Source of the DNA: Hybos culiciformis
Lineage: Eukaryota; Arthropoda; Insecta; Diptera; Hybotidae
Assembly (NCBI GenBank): GCA_964007475.1
Contig: OZ023273.1
Span: 992,001 to 1,056,000 of the forward strand
DNA: 64,000 nt
Direction: 5' to 3'
The translations under genes and the position numbers were made by a program. The notes beneath the pieces are model-generated. The model saw only the letters and a list, made by a program, of their open reading frames with translations. It searched no databases and was not told where the DNA came from. Below are positions 47,161-58,522 of the stretch, one piece after another (the stretch's first letter is position 1; every line of letters begins with the position of its first letter).

Positions 47161-50100
47161 ATAATTCTTAAATTGATTAATATGTACATATGTATATACA
47201 ATTAATTCTTACATATATTGCTTTCTCAGTTTGATATATTGGAATATTTTTGTTTCAATATCAGTTACTATTCGGGAAGAGCGTATATTGCACATTAATT
47301 AAACTCTACAACAATAATATAGAAAAATCTTGACTGTAGATAAGAAAGGCTCATTTTTTTTGATGAATTTAATTTTAGATTGTATTTAAATTAAGAAAAC
47401 GGATTAGAAATAGAAGTTATAACCTAATGTCACATTCAACTAATATATAATGAATCATATGTAATCATAAGCAATGAATTTATGAAATAAAATCTAAAAA
47501 ATAACGAAGTTCTGGCTCATGCTAGTTAAGCCGCATTTTTAAATTTTTAAATTTTTGAACTAAAATTTGCTTTGAAGAACTTTGAGAATTGAGATTTTAA
47601 AGCGAAGGAAAATAATAAAAAACACATAATAATCAAATTTTTCCCTTTTAGGAATATAATATTTTTGATGATAAAAATAATATAAATAATGTCTGTCTTT
47701 ATTGCAATAGTAAAATATTTATGTACGAATCAAAAATAAGCTAAACTTTAACAACTTTTAGACAATAGAAAGTTTTGTTTTGATATACAAATACTTATAA
47801 ATAAATTTTTCTTAATTTGTCTCTTCATTACTTTTAGATATCACGTGTCAATTACGACCAAATTATCAACCATTGTCTTAAATTTTGTGTAGACTGGTAG
47901 AGTTTTTATGACCATATAAAAATAATAAGCAATTGAATAGATATTTAATATTCTTTTTGGTTTAGCGAAAAAAAAAACTGACGTTTTTTTTTTTTAAATA
48001 AAGCATAAATTTTAATGAAAATGTTCTCTGAAGACTACTTCTTTATTTTTTATGTTTTACAAAAAAAAAAAAAAATGTTCAGGCCGTTCAACTTAAGTTA
48101 TATTTTTGGAAGATTGTTTTATGGTGATTACGTTTTGTTACGTTTTCCACTCTAAGACTAATTTTTAAACAGATTTGATTTGTTTTTGGGTTAGAGAATC
48201 GTATAATTTGGTTTTATTCGCTGATAAAAGACTTAATTTAAGTTTGTTCGAAAACTATGCAAAAAATTCAAGTCCCTTTTTATACAGCTAAACTACAATA
48301 AAAACTAGTACAAGAAAATATTTTTTTTAAAAAGATATTTGTAGTGAAAAACTATTTGTAGGATTAAATATTTTTATTTACATTCAGATGATTAATATCG
48401 CAGTTACGATTTAATGTCAACGAAAGTTCTCAAATCCTATTTTCATATAAATCAATTTAAATATGAAATTGTATCTTCAATCAAATGGATTTTTATTCAT
48501 CTAATTGTGATTCAATTTTTCTGTGTTCTGCGAGTCAGAGTATCCACAGTATAATTTCTTAGACTTAGAATTTGAAACGATAATGTTTTAAATTTAAAAG
48601 CCTGAAGTTTTTACTCAGTTATCAAATTTAGAATCTGTTTAATGATCAATGATTTCGATTTAATAATCCTTTGAACACTTTTCTAACTTAAATATTTGTT
48701 TTTGCATTTATTTTATAGCATTGCGCCTTATATTTTTAAAATGAAAACCGTTTATAAAATATTTTTATGGTGTTTTTCTTGATGTTAAAAAAAAAAAAAA
48801 AAGAAACAAAAATATTAATAAAAATAACAATTTTTTTTATATTTGCTGTAAAGTTAAATTAATAATGCCCAATAGCAATGACAATGAATTTTAATTTACA
48901 ATTATGTTCTTTTACTTGTTTTTATTTAAAATAAGAAGTCGAGTCGGTGTAAAAAACATAGAAGTTTGAATAATATATGGTTTGATCAATCTTAGATCAT
49001 ACAAAAGTAAGTCAGACATAAATCAAAATTCTATGTTAGTACTATAGTTTTTATTATATACTGGTAGTAGACGGTTTTCAGATCTGGATATATTTTAAAA
49101 ATACTTAAACTTTGGTCCTGTTTTTCTGCATTAGGGATAATAAATTATTTACAACCCATAAATGTCATCAAAAAGACAGTAGGTACACCATTTTATGAAA
49201 ATAAAATTATTTCCTGCATTTTACGCCTCGATTCAAAATCTTTATATTTTTTGGTAAAGACTAGAGATATTAATCTAATCTTATCTTAATGAATATCTTC
49301 ATTAATCTACAGAAATTCATAGGAAACGATGAAATGGAGTAAAGAATAAGACAAACAGATAAAAATAAAACATTGAAACTTATGAATTTATGTAATTATT
49401 CCTGATTTTCAATTTTATTAGGCCCAAGATTAATTTCTAAGTAAATTGACCGGTCATTACAAGGTTTATTGTTAACATATATCGTAAACATAGTAAGTAG
49501 GTATTTATAACATAAATTTGTGATTCAAAGCTATATAATCATGTAAAATTTCCTTGATGAGTGTAATATTATATAATCTAGTATAATAATAACCATCGGC
49601 AATAATTTGTTTATTTCAGGTGAAAAATAGTAAAATAAGGTTTTATTTTCTTCATTTATCAAATTTGAGATATTTTATTATATTTTATTAGATATTTTGA
49701 AGATATAATTAAATTATTTTTTTTTTGGACCCTAATTAAGTTATTTTTACATTTTTGGCTCTTTAAAAAACAATAGATAAAATTCAAAAAAAAATTTCTA
49801 CTAAAGCGAGGTGGAAATTTATACCTTATATTATATATAGAGGAAAAGGAATAAAATCTATTATAACAAAAACATAAGGAAATGAAAGCTAGGAGTACCG
49901 CGTTTATTTCTTTCTTCACTTTAAAAACGAAAAAAAAAAAAAAAAAAAATTATAATAAAATAAGAAAATTAATGTTTTACAAAAAATTACATAGTATAAT
50001 AATTTAAATTGAAAACATGAAAACTGTTAAATGAATGTTAAAAATTTTATTTATTTATTTTTGTAAATGTTTATGCAATAAAAAATCTTTCACAGGCAAA

Positions 50101-51459
50101 ACACAAGTTACCTTCAAGGCATTATTTTTTTTTTTGTTATATATTTTTTTTTTTGAATTTAAAATTAAATTTTATATAAAAATGTTTTTTTAATTTCAAT
50201 CATTTAGAAGACGAGAAAAATAAAAGCGTAAAAATTTAAAAGAAATAAAAAAAAAATCTTATGATTTAATTTAAATTCTTTCCTTTTGGGGTATGAAAAA
50301 ATCTTAAGTGCGTACGTATCTACTTCATTTTGAAAGGTCATTATTATAAAATTTAAATAAATTTAATTTTTATTATTATTATTTTTTTCTTAAAGAATAA
50401 TTGAAAATATTTTGGGACTATTTTATTATTATAGAATTTTGGAAATAAAAACGTAATAAAATTCGTATATATGTAGTTGATAATATTGTATAGGAAACGT
50501 ATATATATGGTGTTACTGTGATTTACTTGCAAAAGAATAAATTTCTTGCTAAATTTTGATAAGCAGAAGCCAGTTCATTAATTTGTCAAGACACTAATTT
50601 TTTTTTTGATTTTAGGAGAATTAATTATAGGCTCGGTATTAAGTAAAATTGTTTAGTTCATAGTTAGTAGATGAATCAACTACTAAATTTGAAACTACTA
50701 AATTCAAAGAGATGTTAAATGAAATAATGTAAATTTTTTTCATTAAAACTCCATCTTCTTCTCATCCCAAGAATACGTTAAAGAATTCTGTCAGATAGAA
50801 CATATGATATGTATTGTTTTTATTATTATAATAAAACACTTCGTTGGACTATCAAAAATATTGAAACTTAATTAAATTAAAAAAAAAAATTATATACATT
50901 TATGTAATATAGATGTTGAAAATATTAAAAATTCAAAAAATTAAATAATGTAATAATAAATTTATTCGAATTTTTAGTTCAATAACATTCATTCACATTA
51001 GACATCACTGTCCTGTACGCTTACAGCAATATATAACACAAGATGCTTAGGATGCGATATGAACCGGGCCCAAAGTGAATTATAATCTTGAAAAATAAAC
51101 GCATGAAAAATAATAAAAAAAAAATAAATTTATTTTCAACGAAAGAAAGAAAAAAAAATTATTTTTACTCCAAAAAGGATTAAAATGATTGAAATAATTT
51201 AATGAAGGATTTTCACCAATTTTTCGTTATTATTCAATAAATGGAATAAAGGATTAATTTGTATAAACTGATAAAAAAAAACTATGGTTATTCTCCTTAA
51301 TTTAATGAATTTTGGGGATATTTATTTTTAATTTTTTTTTTTTTTGTTCAAATAATAATTGCATGTGGGAAAAATCTGTTTGAAAATTCATCATTTTATA
51401 ATATTCTCGATAAATAATAAAATAAACCAAAATACAAGGCTCTCTCTGAATATATGTAA

Positions 51460-51460
<1 letters not shown>

Positions 51461-51490
<30 letters not shown>
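51461..51490. repeat. (TAA)n microsatellite
   Basis: About nine to ten TAA/ATA trinucleotide units in a row. Confidence 0.9.
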
Positions 51491-52011
51491 TTAAATTAAA
51501 TTTATTTTTTATATGCAAATATATATATATAAATATAAGAATAAAAAAAATTGACAGTTGCATTGGCTTTTCATATTTTGTGTAACAAAAAAACAAAAAA
51601 AATAAAAAATATATAATTATAGATTTTTAAATGAAACTCTATACTTAATTGATTTTTATTATGATTCCATTATTAGAATTAATTGAATAAAATTTAATTA
51701 ATTATAATAATTATTTATTGAATTTAGTTAATTCTATGGAACAAAAAACCGAAATTAACGCCAATTTGTTTTTCCTTTAAATTAAATAAAAATTTTGTAA
51801 TATTTGAATATAAATGTGAATTGCATATTATATATATAGACAATCTTTCGTATAATTCGATTATTGCTGCAAAAAAAAATACTAATAGTTTAGTTTCCGA
51901 TTTATATATAAAATTATAAAGAAAAAATTCAATGAACATTTTCTATGGATTGTATTCGTGACTGCCTTTTTTCTTTTTTCTTTTGGAAAATCTTCCTAAA
52001 ATAACTATAAT

Positions 52012-52228
52012 CATAGATTAAGAATACACATAGATTGTTAGCTTCATACAACATTATTTTTGGTGTTTTTATGTGAATGTGTTAGTAAAACAAAATAAAA
52101 TACGTGATAATTATCAATATATGAAAAGAATTTTATTTAGTTTTACTAACACCTTCACATAAAAATACCAAAAAAGACTGAAAAAATTTTGTATGAAGCT
52201 ATAAATCTTTCTGTATTCTTAATCTATG
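52012..52228. mobile_element. Snap-back MITE, copy 2
   Basis: Starts CATAGATTAAGAATACACAT and ends GTATTCTTAATCTATG, with long inverted arms including TATGTGAATGTGTTAGTAAA. It shares the loop TACGTGATAATTATCAATAT with the copy at 17822-18031. The ends are better preserved than in copy 1. The site is flanked by TA-rich sequence, so a TA target duplication cannot be told from chance. Confidence 0.85.
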
Positions 52229-53076
52229 CTATAATTCAGACTTATAAAATTTTGAATTTAATCGTTGTCGTTGAGCACAATTTTAATTTTTTTAGAAGAA
52301 AAATAAATATATACTTAAGGTTAGTATTAATGTACACATATTGTGTAAGTATTTAAAATTGACCTAATTATTCTAAAAAATAATTTGAAGTTTAATTTTC
52401 CACTTATTGTTAATGCAACACATACATGTATCTACATTACATTTTCTAAATCCTACGCTCATTTAAAAATAAGCGTATTTTATTTTTTTTTATTTTTTTT
52501 TTTACATAAAAAGGGGAAAAAAAATAAATGTTCAAATGTCCTTATCGTATTTCAGTACCGATATCAATTTAGAAAAAGGTTATAAAATTGCTATGAAATA
52601 AAGTTTAAGTAAATTATGTATAATCTTGTTAAAATTTTATATAAAAAACTGAGCTTTTATGAAGGGCTTTATTATTCTATTTTTTTTTTAAGATTTTTAA
52701 TTTAAACAAATATTGCACTCGAAGTAAAGAAAAAATATATCTCCCTTAGGAAATATCTATTTATAACATCGTTATACGCGTACGTAATATATATTAAAAT
52801 AAAAAATAAAGTTTAAATATATATAAATGTTTTATGTAAGTATTTTATTCAGAAATAAATTTAAAGAATATTAAAATAATATTAAATTAAAGTAAGCATA
52901 TATGTACTTCGAAGACATTAGAAAAAAATATCTACGTTTTACACAAAGTAGTTATTTTTTCAAATGCCAAGAAAATTTTTAGAACGACGCAAGTTCAACT
53001 CTCATCTCAGTTCATTCCCGACGTTGAGCACAAAACTTAATCATTTGCCGAAATATTGGAACAAAATAATACAGAG

Positions 53077-53214
53077 ATGTTCGAAAAGCCAACATTCATC
53101 AATATAATGTATTTTGATATTGATAATGAAATATATGATGTCTTTGAAATTGTTGGGGATAAGGGCTTCACATTAACGGATTTTTATTTCTATCATATCG
53201 CCCGGTATTCATAA
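53077..53214 (+). CDS. Small coding-like frame, 45 aa, unrecognised
   Basis: ATG at 53077 opens MFEKPTFINIMYFDIDNEIY then DVFEIVGDKGFTLTDFYFYHIARYS-stop. The frame is also open for 13 codons upstream (…FAEILEQNNTE). The mix of acidic, aromatic and Gly residues is unlike the Lys/Asn/Ile frames around it. No splice partner was identified. It may be a gene or retroelement fragment. Confidence 0.25.
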   Translation: MFEKPTFINIMYFDIDNEIYDVFEIVGDKGFTLTDFYFYHIARYS

Positions 53215-53520
53215 AATATATAAATATATATTTCCTAAAATATATAAATTCCTAAAATATATAAAAGCTATATAACAACAAGTCACATGGTAAATATATA
53301 ATTTCATAAATTATAACATTAGCACTTATTACTTTATTATTTTCCATTTAAGTATCAAAGTTTACTTTTTTTTTTTTTTAAACGCCATCATGAACTAATA
53401 CACACATTGTCTGTATAATTTTTTTAACAATAAATTTTTCAAAACATAATTTTTTTATATGATTAGCTTTCAATTTGATATACGGTACTATAATAGTATT
53501 TGAACATTGTACAAGAGGAC

Positions 53521-53785
53521 ATATCGTCTTCTGAGAAATGAAACAACGTATGACATTTATACGTCATTATTTGACAATAGCACCATTCGATTCCTCGTAC
53601 TCGATTTTATAAGTACAACTACTTTGCAATATTCTTAATGTTGATTAAAATGTGTTTTTTAGATGAAAATTGTACGCTACTTGATATTTTTTCATACGTT
53701 TTTTTAAATTTTCAAATCTTTAAATTCAAATTACTCGAAACTATACTTTTCATTATACGTTGTTTCATTTCTGAGCAGGCGATAT
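53521..53785. mobile_element. 265 bp MITE with ATATCGYCT ends
   Basis: ATATCGTCTTCTGAGAAATG at 53521 is matched, inverted, by CATTTCTGAGCAGGCGATAT ending at 53785; complementarity continues through AAACAACGTAT. The interior is AT-rich with no gene; the frame 53638-53829 crosses the border. Confidence 0.7.
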
Positions 53786-54164
53786 TCTATATATACATAT
53801 GCACAAATAATATAAAAATTTATCTATAACTTAAATTTAGAAAAATACTGTAAGCGCGCAAATATCTCTTTTTTAAACTATAATGTCCTTTATTATTATC
53901 CTTCATCTTCAACACACATAAAAAGAAACTATATATATAATATATATACGAATTTTTTGAGAACGATATTTCTGTTTTCGTTTCAAGAAAAAAAAACGTT
54001 AAGTTCGTTTTTGTTTGTAAATTTTTAAATTAATTTTCAGTCAATATTAGGTTAGTGAATAAAAATTTGTGAAAAAAAATGGTACTATAATACACAAAAC
54101 ATATATATAATATGTACTGTGTATATTTACTTGCCTAATAATTATTTAGAAAAATATAATGAAC

Positions 54165-54250
54165 CATAGTAGTGGTTTTGTGTCATGTTCGGTCGTGGGT
54201 TCGATTCCCATTTCGGACTGGCATTTGTGTTGATTTTCTCAATTTGTACA
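54165..54250 (+). repeat. tRNA-like SINE head fragment
   Basis: GGGTTCGATTCCCA at 54197-54210 is a perfect RNA polymerase III B-box / T-arm sequence. A loose A-box-like TAGTAGTGGTT lies about 30 bp upstream, and GGACTGGCATTTGTGTTGAT follows. The cloverleaf is not complete, so it is better explained as a tRNA-derived SINE or tRNA pseudogene than as a working tRNA. Confidence 0.5.
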
Positions 54251-54345
54251 CTTGAATTAAGTATTTGATGTTGTTTTTAAATATAAATTAAATAAATTTT
54301 TAAATTTATAACATAATTATAAAACATAAAATAGTTTACTGATAT

Positions 54346-54395
54346 TTTCTGATATCCAGTAATTAATGACTTTCTGATATCCAGTAATTAATGAC
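54346..54395. repeat. 25 bp perfect tandem duplication
   Basis: Two exact head-to-tail copies of TTTCTGATATCCAGTAATTA plus ATGAC. A simple local duplication with no evident role. Confidence 0.95.
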
Positions 54396-57300
54396 TTTAA
54401 TATAATTTCATAAAAATTTTTTTTTTTTACCATATAAATTAACTTATGTCTCTAAGTGCACAAACTCTTTATTCTAAATCTGGAAAAGGATTTTATTGCC
54501 TTTTTTTTTGCTTGCAATAAAGAAATATAGATTTATTCCTGAAAAAGAGCAATGCCAATAACAAATCCTTTTTGATTGAAATCACAGTTGAGTACAAAGT
54601 GGTATTTTGGGTGGTAAATACTTTAATACACATTTTTTTTTAACATATTTATGTACACATATATACATATAGGAAAATTGATTGAAAAAGAATTGATGTT
54701 TTCTTTAAAAAAAAGAGACAAAAAGTATTAAAGAATAAAGCAATTTTTTATTTGAATATATTATAAAAAAAAAAGATTTATTTTTTTTTTTTATTTTTTA
54801 CATGAAATAGATATAAAAAAATTTTTTTGGGTTAAAAATAAAAATTTTCAATTCGCAAAAATAACTTTATATTTTAGTTTTAACTTTATAAGTTATTTTT
54901 GAGAAAGAAAAAACTAACAGTTTTCTTGCTAAGGAAGGTACGTATAACAAAAAAAAAAAAAGTGAAACAAAAATTTAATATAGAATTATTTACTACTTAT
55001 TTTATTATCAAAAATTATTCAAAAAAGAGATTGAGATATTTTTATAATTATTACATGGGTTTTTTTTTTTTTTTAAAACATTCGAAACAAAAAAACTTAT
55101 GTGCAACAATTTTTTTAAAAAGTTTAATAAAATTTTACTTAGAACTTCATAGTTTTTACTTGTCATTCTGTATGCAGAACATCTTTTATCTTTTTAATTG
55201 CCTTGGATTTTGATGTTTTTTAAGGTTGTTGTTATTATTTATGAGATAATTGTTTTGTGAATACACATGTATGTAATTAAGAAAAATAATATATATTAAT
55301 AAGTATATATATTTATGTGAATAAAATTTAAGATTTGGTACACAATAATTGGGACAATTATAACTATGCTATGCTGCTGACCATAAAGATAAATTACAAA
55401 ATTAATAATAAAACAAGAAGTAACGTGGAAACGCATTATTTAAGGTCTCAGGTCTAACAGAATGTTAAATATAACATATTAAAATAATTATGCAGTTTTT
55501 TTTATATAAATGAAAACTTTGACATATAAATTATGTCGTCATTTTTAAGTTGCAAAAACTATACAAAAATTCCTTTAATGGGTTTAAATAAAAAAAAAAT
55601 TAATCTCTTGATATTGAATTTCGCCTCGCTCAAGATAACAATAAAATATAAATTTTTTTAAGTGTCATGCTTGAAAACTATTAGATTTTTGTATTTGTAG
55701 ATTTTCCTCCTTTGACGTGTTTTAGATTTATGTAAGTGTGCTTTATTTAGTTTTTGAAATTTTTTCTATAGATTCATCAAGCTCTATGGTGCAAATTGGC
55801 CGTACATAAAAAAAATAAATAAAAATAAAATAAATAAAATGAATATTTTTTATGATAAGAAGAGACAATCAAAAAAGAGAAAGCAAATTTAGTGATGTGA
55901 TTTCTGAGTTGATTTTTATTACCTTTTATCTTTAGATCGGATATCCATCCTTTTTTTTTTTTTTTTGTTTTTGTTTTTTTTTTATTTGCAAGAAGATACT
56001 TTTTTTCCTGTTTTTTTTTTTTTTTTTTTTTATTTCTAAAATTATTCCTTTTATTTCTTTATTTTTATTTTGTATTTTTTTCAGAAATTTGAATTTCTGT
56101 TATGATTTTCTGTTGTAATAAAATTTATATTAAAAGAATAAAGAATTGATTTATTTGCTGATGCTTAACAAAAAAAAAAAAAATTGGAAAAAAAAGAAAA
56201 AAATTTTCCAGGAATTTTTTTTTTTTTTTTTTTATTTTCTTCTGATTTATTTGTGTTTTTGAAATAATGCACATCAAATAAAGATTGGTTAGTTTGTTTA
56301 AAAAGAATATTAAAAAGATTCAATTTGACACAATTTATCAATCTTCTTCAAATATAAAGTAAACATGAAGAAAAAAACGAATGAAATAAGAAATTCATAT
56401 AAAACTCTTCCTTTTTCTGAATAGAATAACAATATATAAAATATACATAATTTGTATATGAAAGATGCAAGTATATTATTTTATATTGACGTTTTATACT
56501 ATAGCAAAGTCATACATTTTTATTTTGCCTGCAAAGAACTTTGCTTTTTTACCTTTTTTTTTTTCTGTTTATTTCAAAATAGAGAGTTTTAGTCGTGGAA
56601 TGACATCACTTACATGCAATGTCATCTAATTATTGTTGAAACGATTTTTTTTTTTCTATAAATCCAGCTATTTTGAAAAGCAGAGTCTATTCTTTAATGT
56701 TGAAAAGAAAATAGAACAATACATCATAAATTAAGTATATTGGGCTCGTTTTCAGCATTTCAATTTTATATCATTATAACAACACCATTTAGTCAAATAC
56801 TTCATATGTATACAGAAATAAAACAATTTTCATTAAAATCCGAACCCTACTTCAAATCCTTGAGCTGCAACCCTTCTTTTTATGTTCTTCTGAACGACAT
56901 ATGTCTACATCTTTATATATACTAATTTTCATCTTACATTTCAGACTTTTGACTTGTTCAGACGTTCAGAGCCTCCGGTTGATAAAATATTTCCAACACT
57001 ATAAATTGGAGCTAATCAAACTTGTAACTATCATCAATCAAACTTATATTCCATCTGTTTCTGTATGTATTTTATTTTTATCTGTGGTGCAATGAATAAA
57101 AAAAAAATTAGCATATAATTTTTTTTTTTTTATTTTCAAAAATATAAACCATTATCCTTTATTTTAAGACTTGTTTCTCAACATAATAATCATGATTATC
57201 ACATTTTTTTGAAGAAATATTTATGAAAATTGGCTTTTAATAATTTCATTTTTTTTTTTTGAATTAGCATTACAATTTTTGAAAAAAAAAAAAAATAAAT

Positions 57301-58522
57301 ATTGACTGCAAATATTGGAGAACTTTTTTTAAAGTTCCAATTTATTATTGATATTTTAAATAGAATTTATGATATAATTTTTTATTATTTTGTTTTTGTA
57401 ACAATTTAAATTTAAATTAATACTATTTTTATAACATAAAAATATGTATTATATGTTTTAATTTAGAATGAATAAATTTATTGTTGAAATTATTTAAGTT
57501 GAATTATACATTATTATACCTATATTTCTATTATACTCATTGAATAATAAATTACAAATTATATATAATTTCCTGCGATTTTCTTGAATATTTTATGACT
57601 CTCAATCACAATAGCATTCTATGAGCATTTTCCAATTTTTCTTGAAATATAAATATATACAAAAATAAAATTTGATAAACAAGAAATTACAAAATCTTGA
57701 TCGAACAAATTATGAGTTGGTGGTATTTTCGAGCCCAAATGTATATAGCTAACCGGTAGCAGAAATAAGTACAACGATGTTTGAAATAATAATGTTGTCA
57801 TACCTCTTAATCATTTTTTAATATACTTTTGATACCGAGACTAAATAATAAATTTCATAGAATAAATATAATTAATTTTTTTTTTCCCCAAATTATGTAA
57901 ATTTTCGCAATCAAAGTAAAATGCAATTCAATTTATAGAATAAATTTAATTTAATTCATTGAACTGGATTTATTTTGATGGGTTAAAAGTAATTAAATGT
58001 ATAGAATAGTATAGTTTAAAAATTTTATCGTAATTTGAAAGATGATTAAGTAAACTTTTGTAATACATATTTGAAAAATATACTTATTCCTTTCTTCTTA
58101 TTTCAATGATGGCCCTTCCTTGAAGTATGTCATTAACTTTATTCTAACTGACAATTTAAATATATATACTCGTGAAAATATTCGTTACAAATATGTGTAT
58201 ATATCAAAAAAATTTATTATAGTTTTGTAATAATAAATTTAAATTTTAAAATGATGTTTTTAGATTAATTTAATTCGAATTAACATACATATATTATACA
58301 GAAATGATTAATCTTTTCTTTTTTTTTATAATTTTTTTTTATTGATTCTTATTATAATATAATCATTGATTGAATCCTGTCTTAATATATCTTAACTTGT
58401 TATTATCATATTAAAATATAGTATAAACTAAAAATAAATAATTTACTAGCCTAGATTTTGTCGTTACTTCAAATATGTGTGTCATCAATAATGCTATTTA
58501 TTTTCAATCCCTAATTTTTTAT

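Larger units (their letters stand above)
42260..58522. other. 16 kb gene-poor AT-rich region
   Basis: No gene can be established. The stretch is dominated by poly(A)/poly(T), TA and TAA tracts. Most open frames are Phe/Ile/Lys/Asn/Tyr-rich chance frames. Small less AT-rich islands occur at about 43170-43205, 46842-46906, 50998-51086, 53077-53214 and 56945-57004. Some look like short terminal exons (see findings). It could be the long intronic or 3' UTR territory of a large gene whose main exons lie elsewhere. Confidence 0.5.

Noticed and set aside
54181..54250. Possible tRNA gene
   Set aside because: Only the T-arm/B-box is convincing; the acceptor and D arms do not pair, so it was called a SINE fragment.
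57619..57801. 60-codon minus-strand frame MTTLLFQTSLYLFLLPVSYI…
   Set aside because: Hydrophobic AT-rich frame without splice partners; an overlapping frame (MIKRYDNIIISNIVVLISAT) is equally plausible, so neither is supported.
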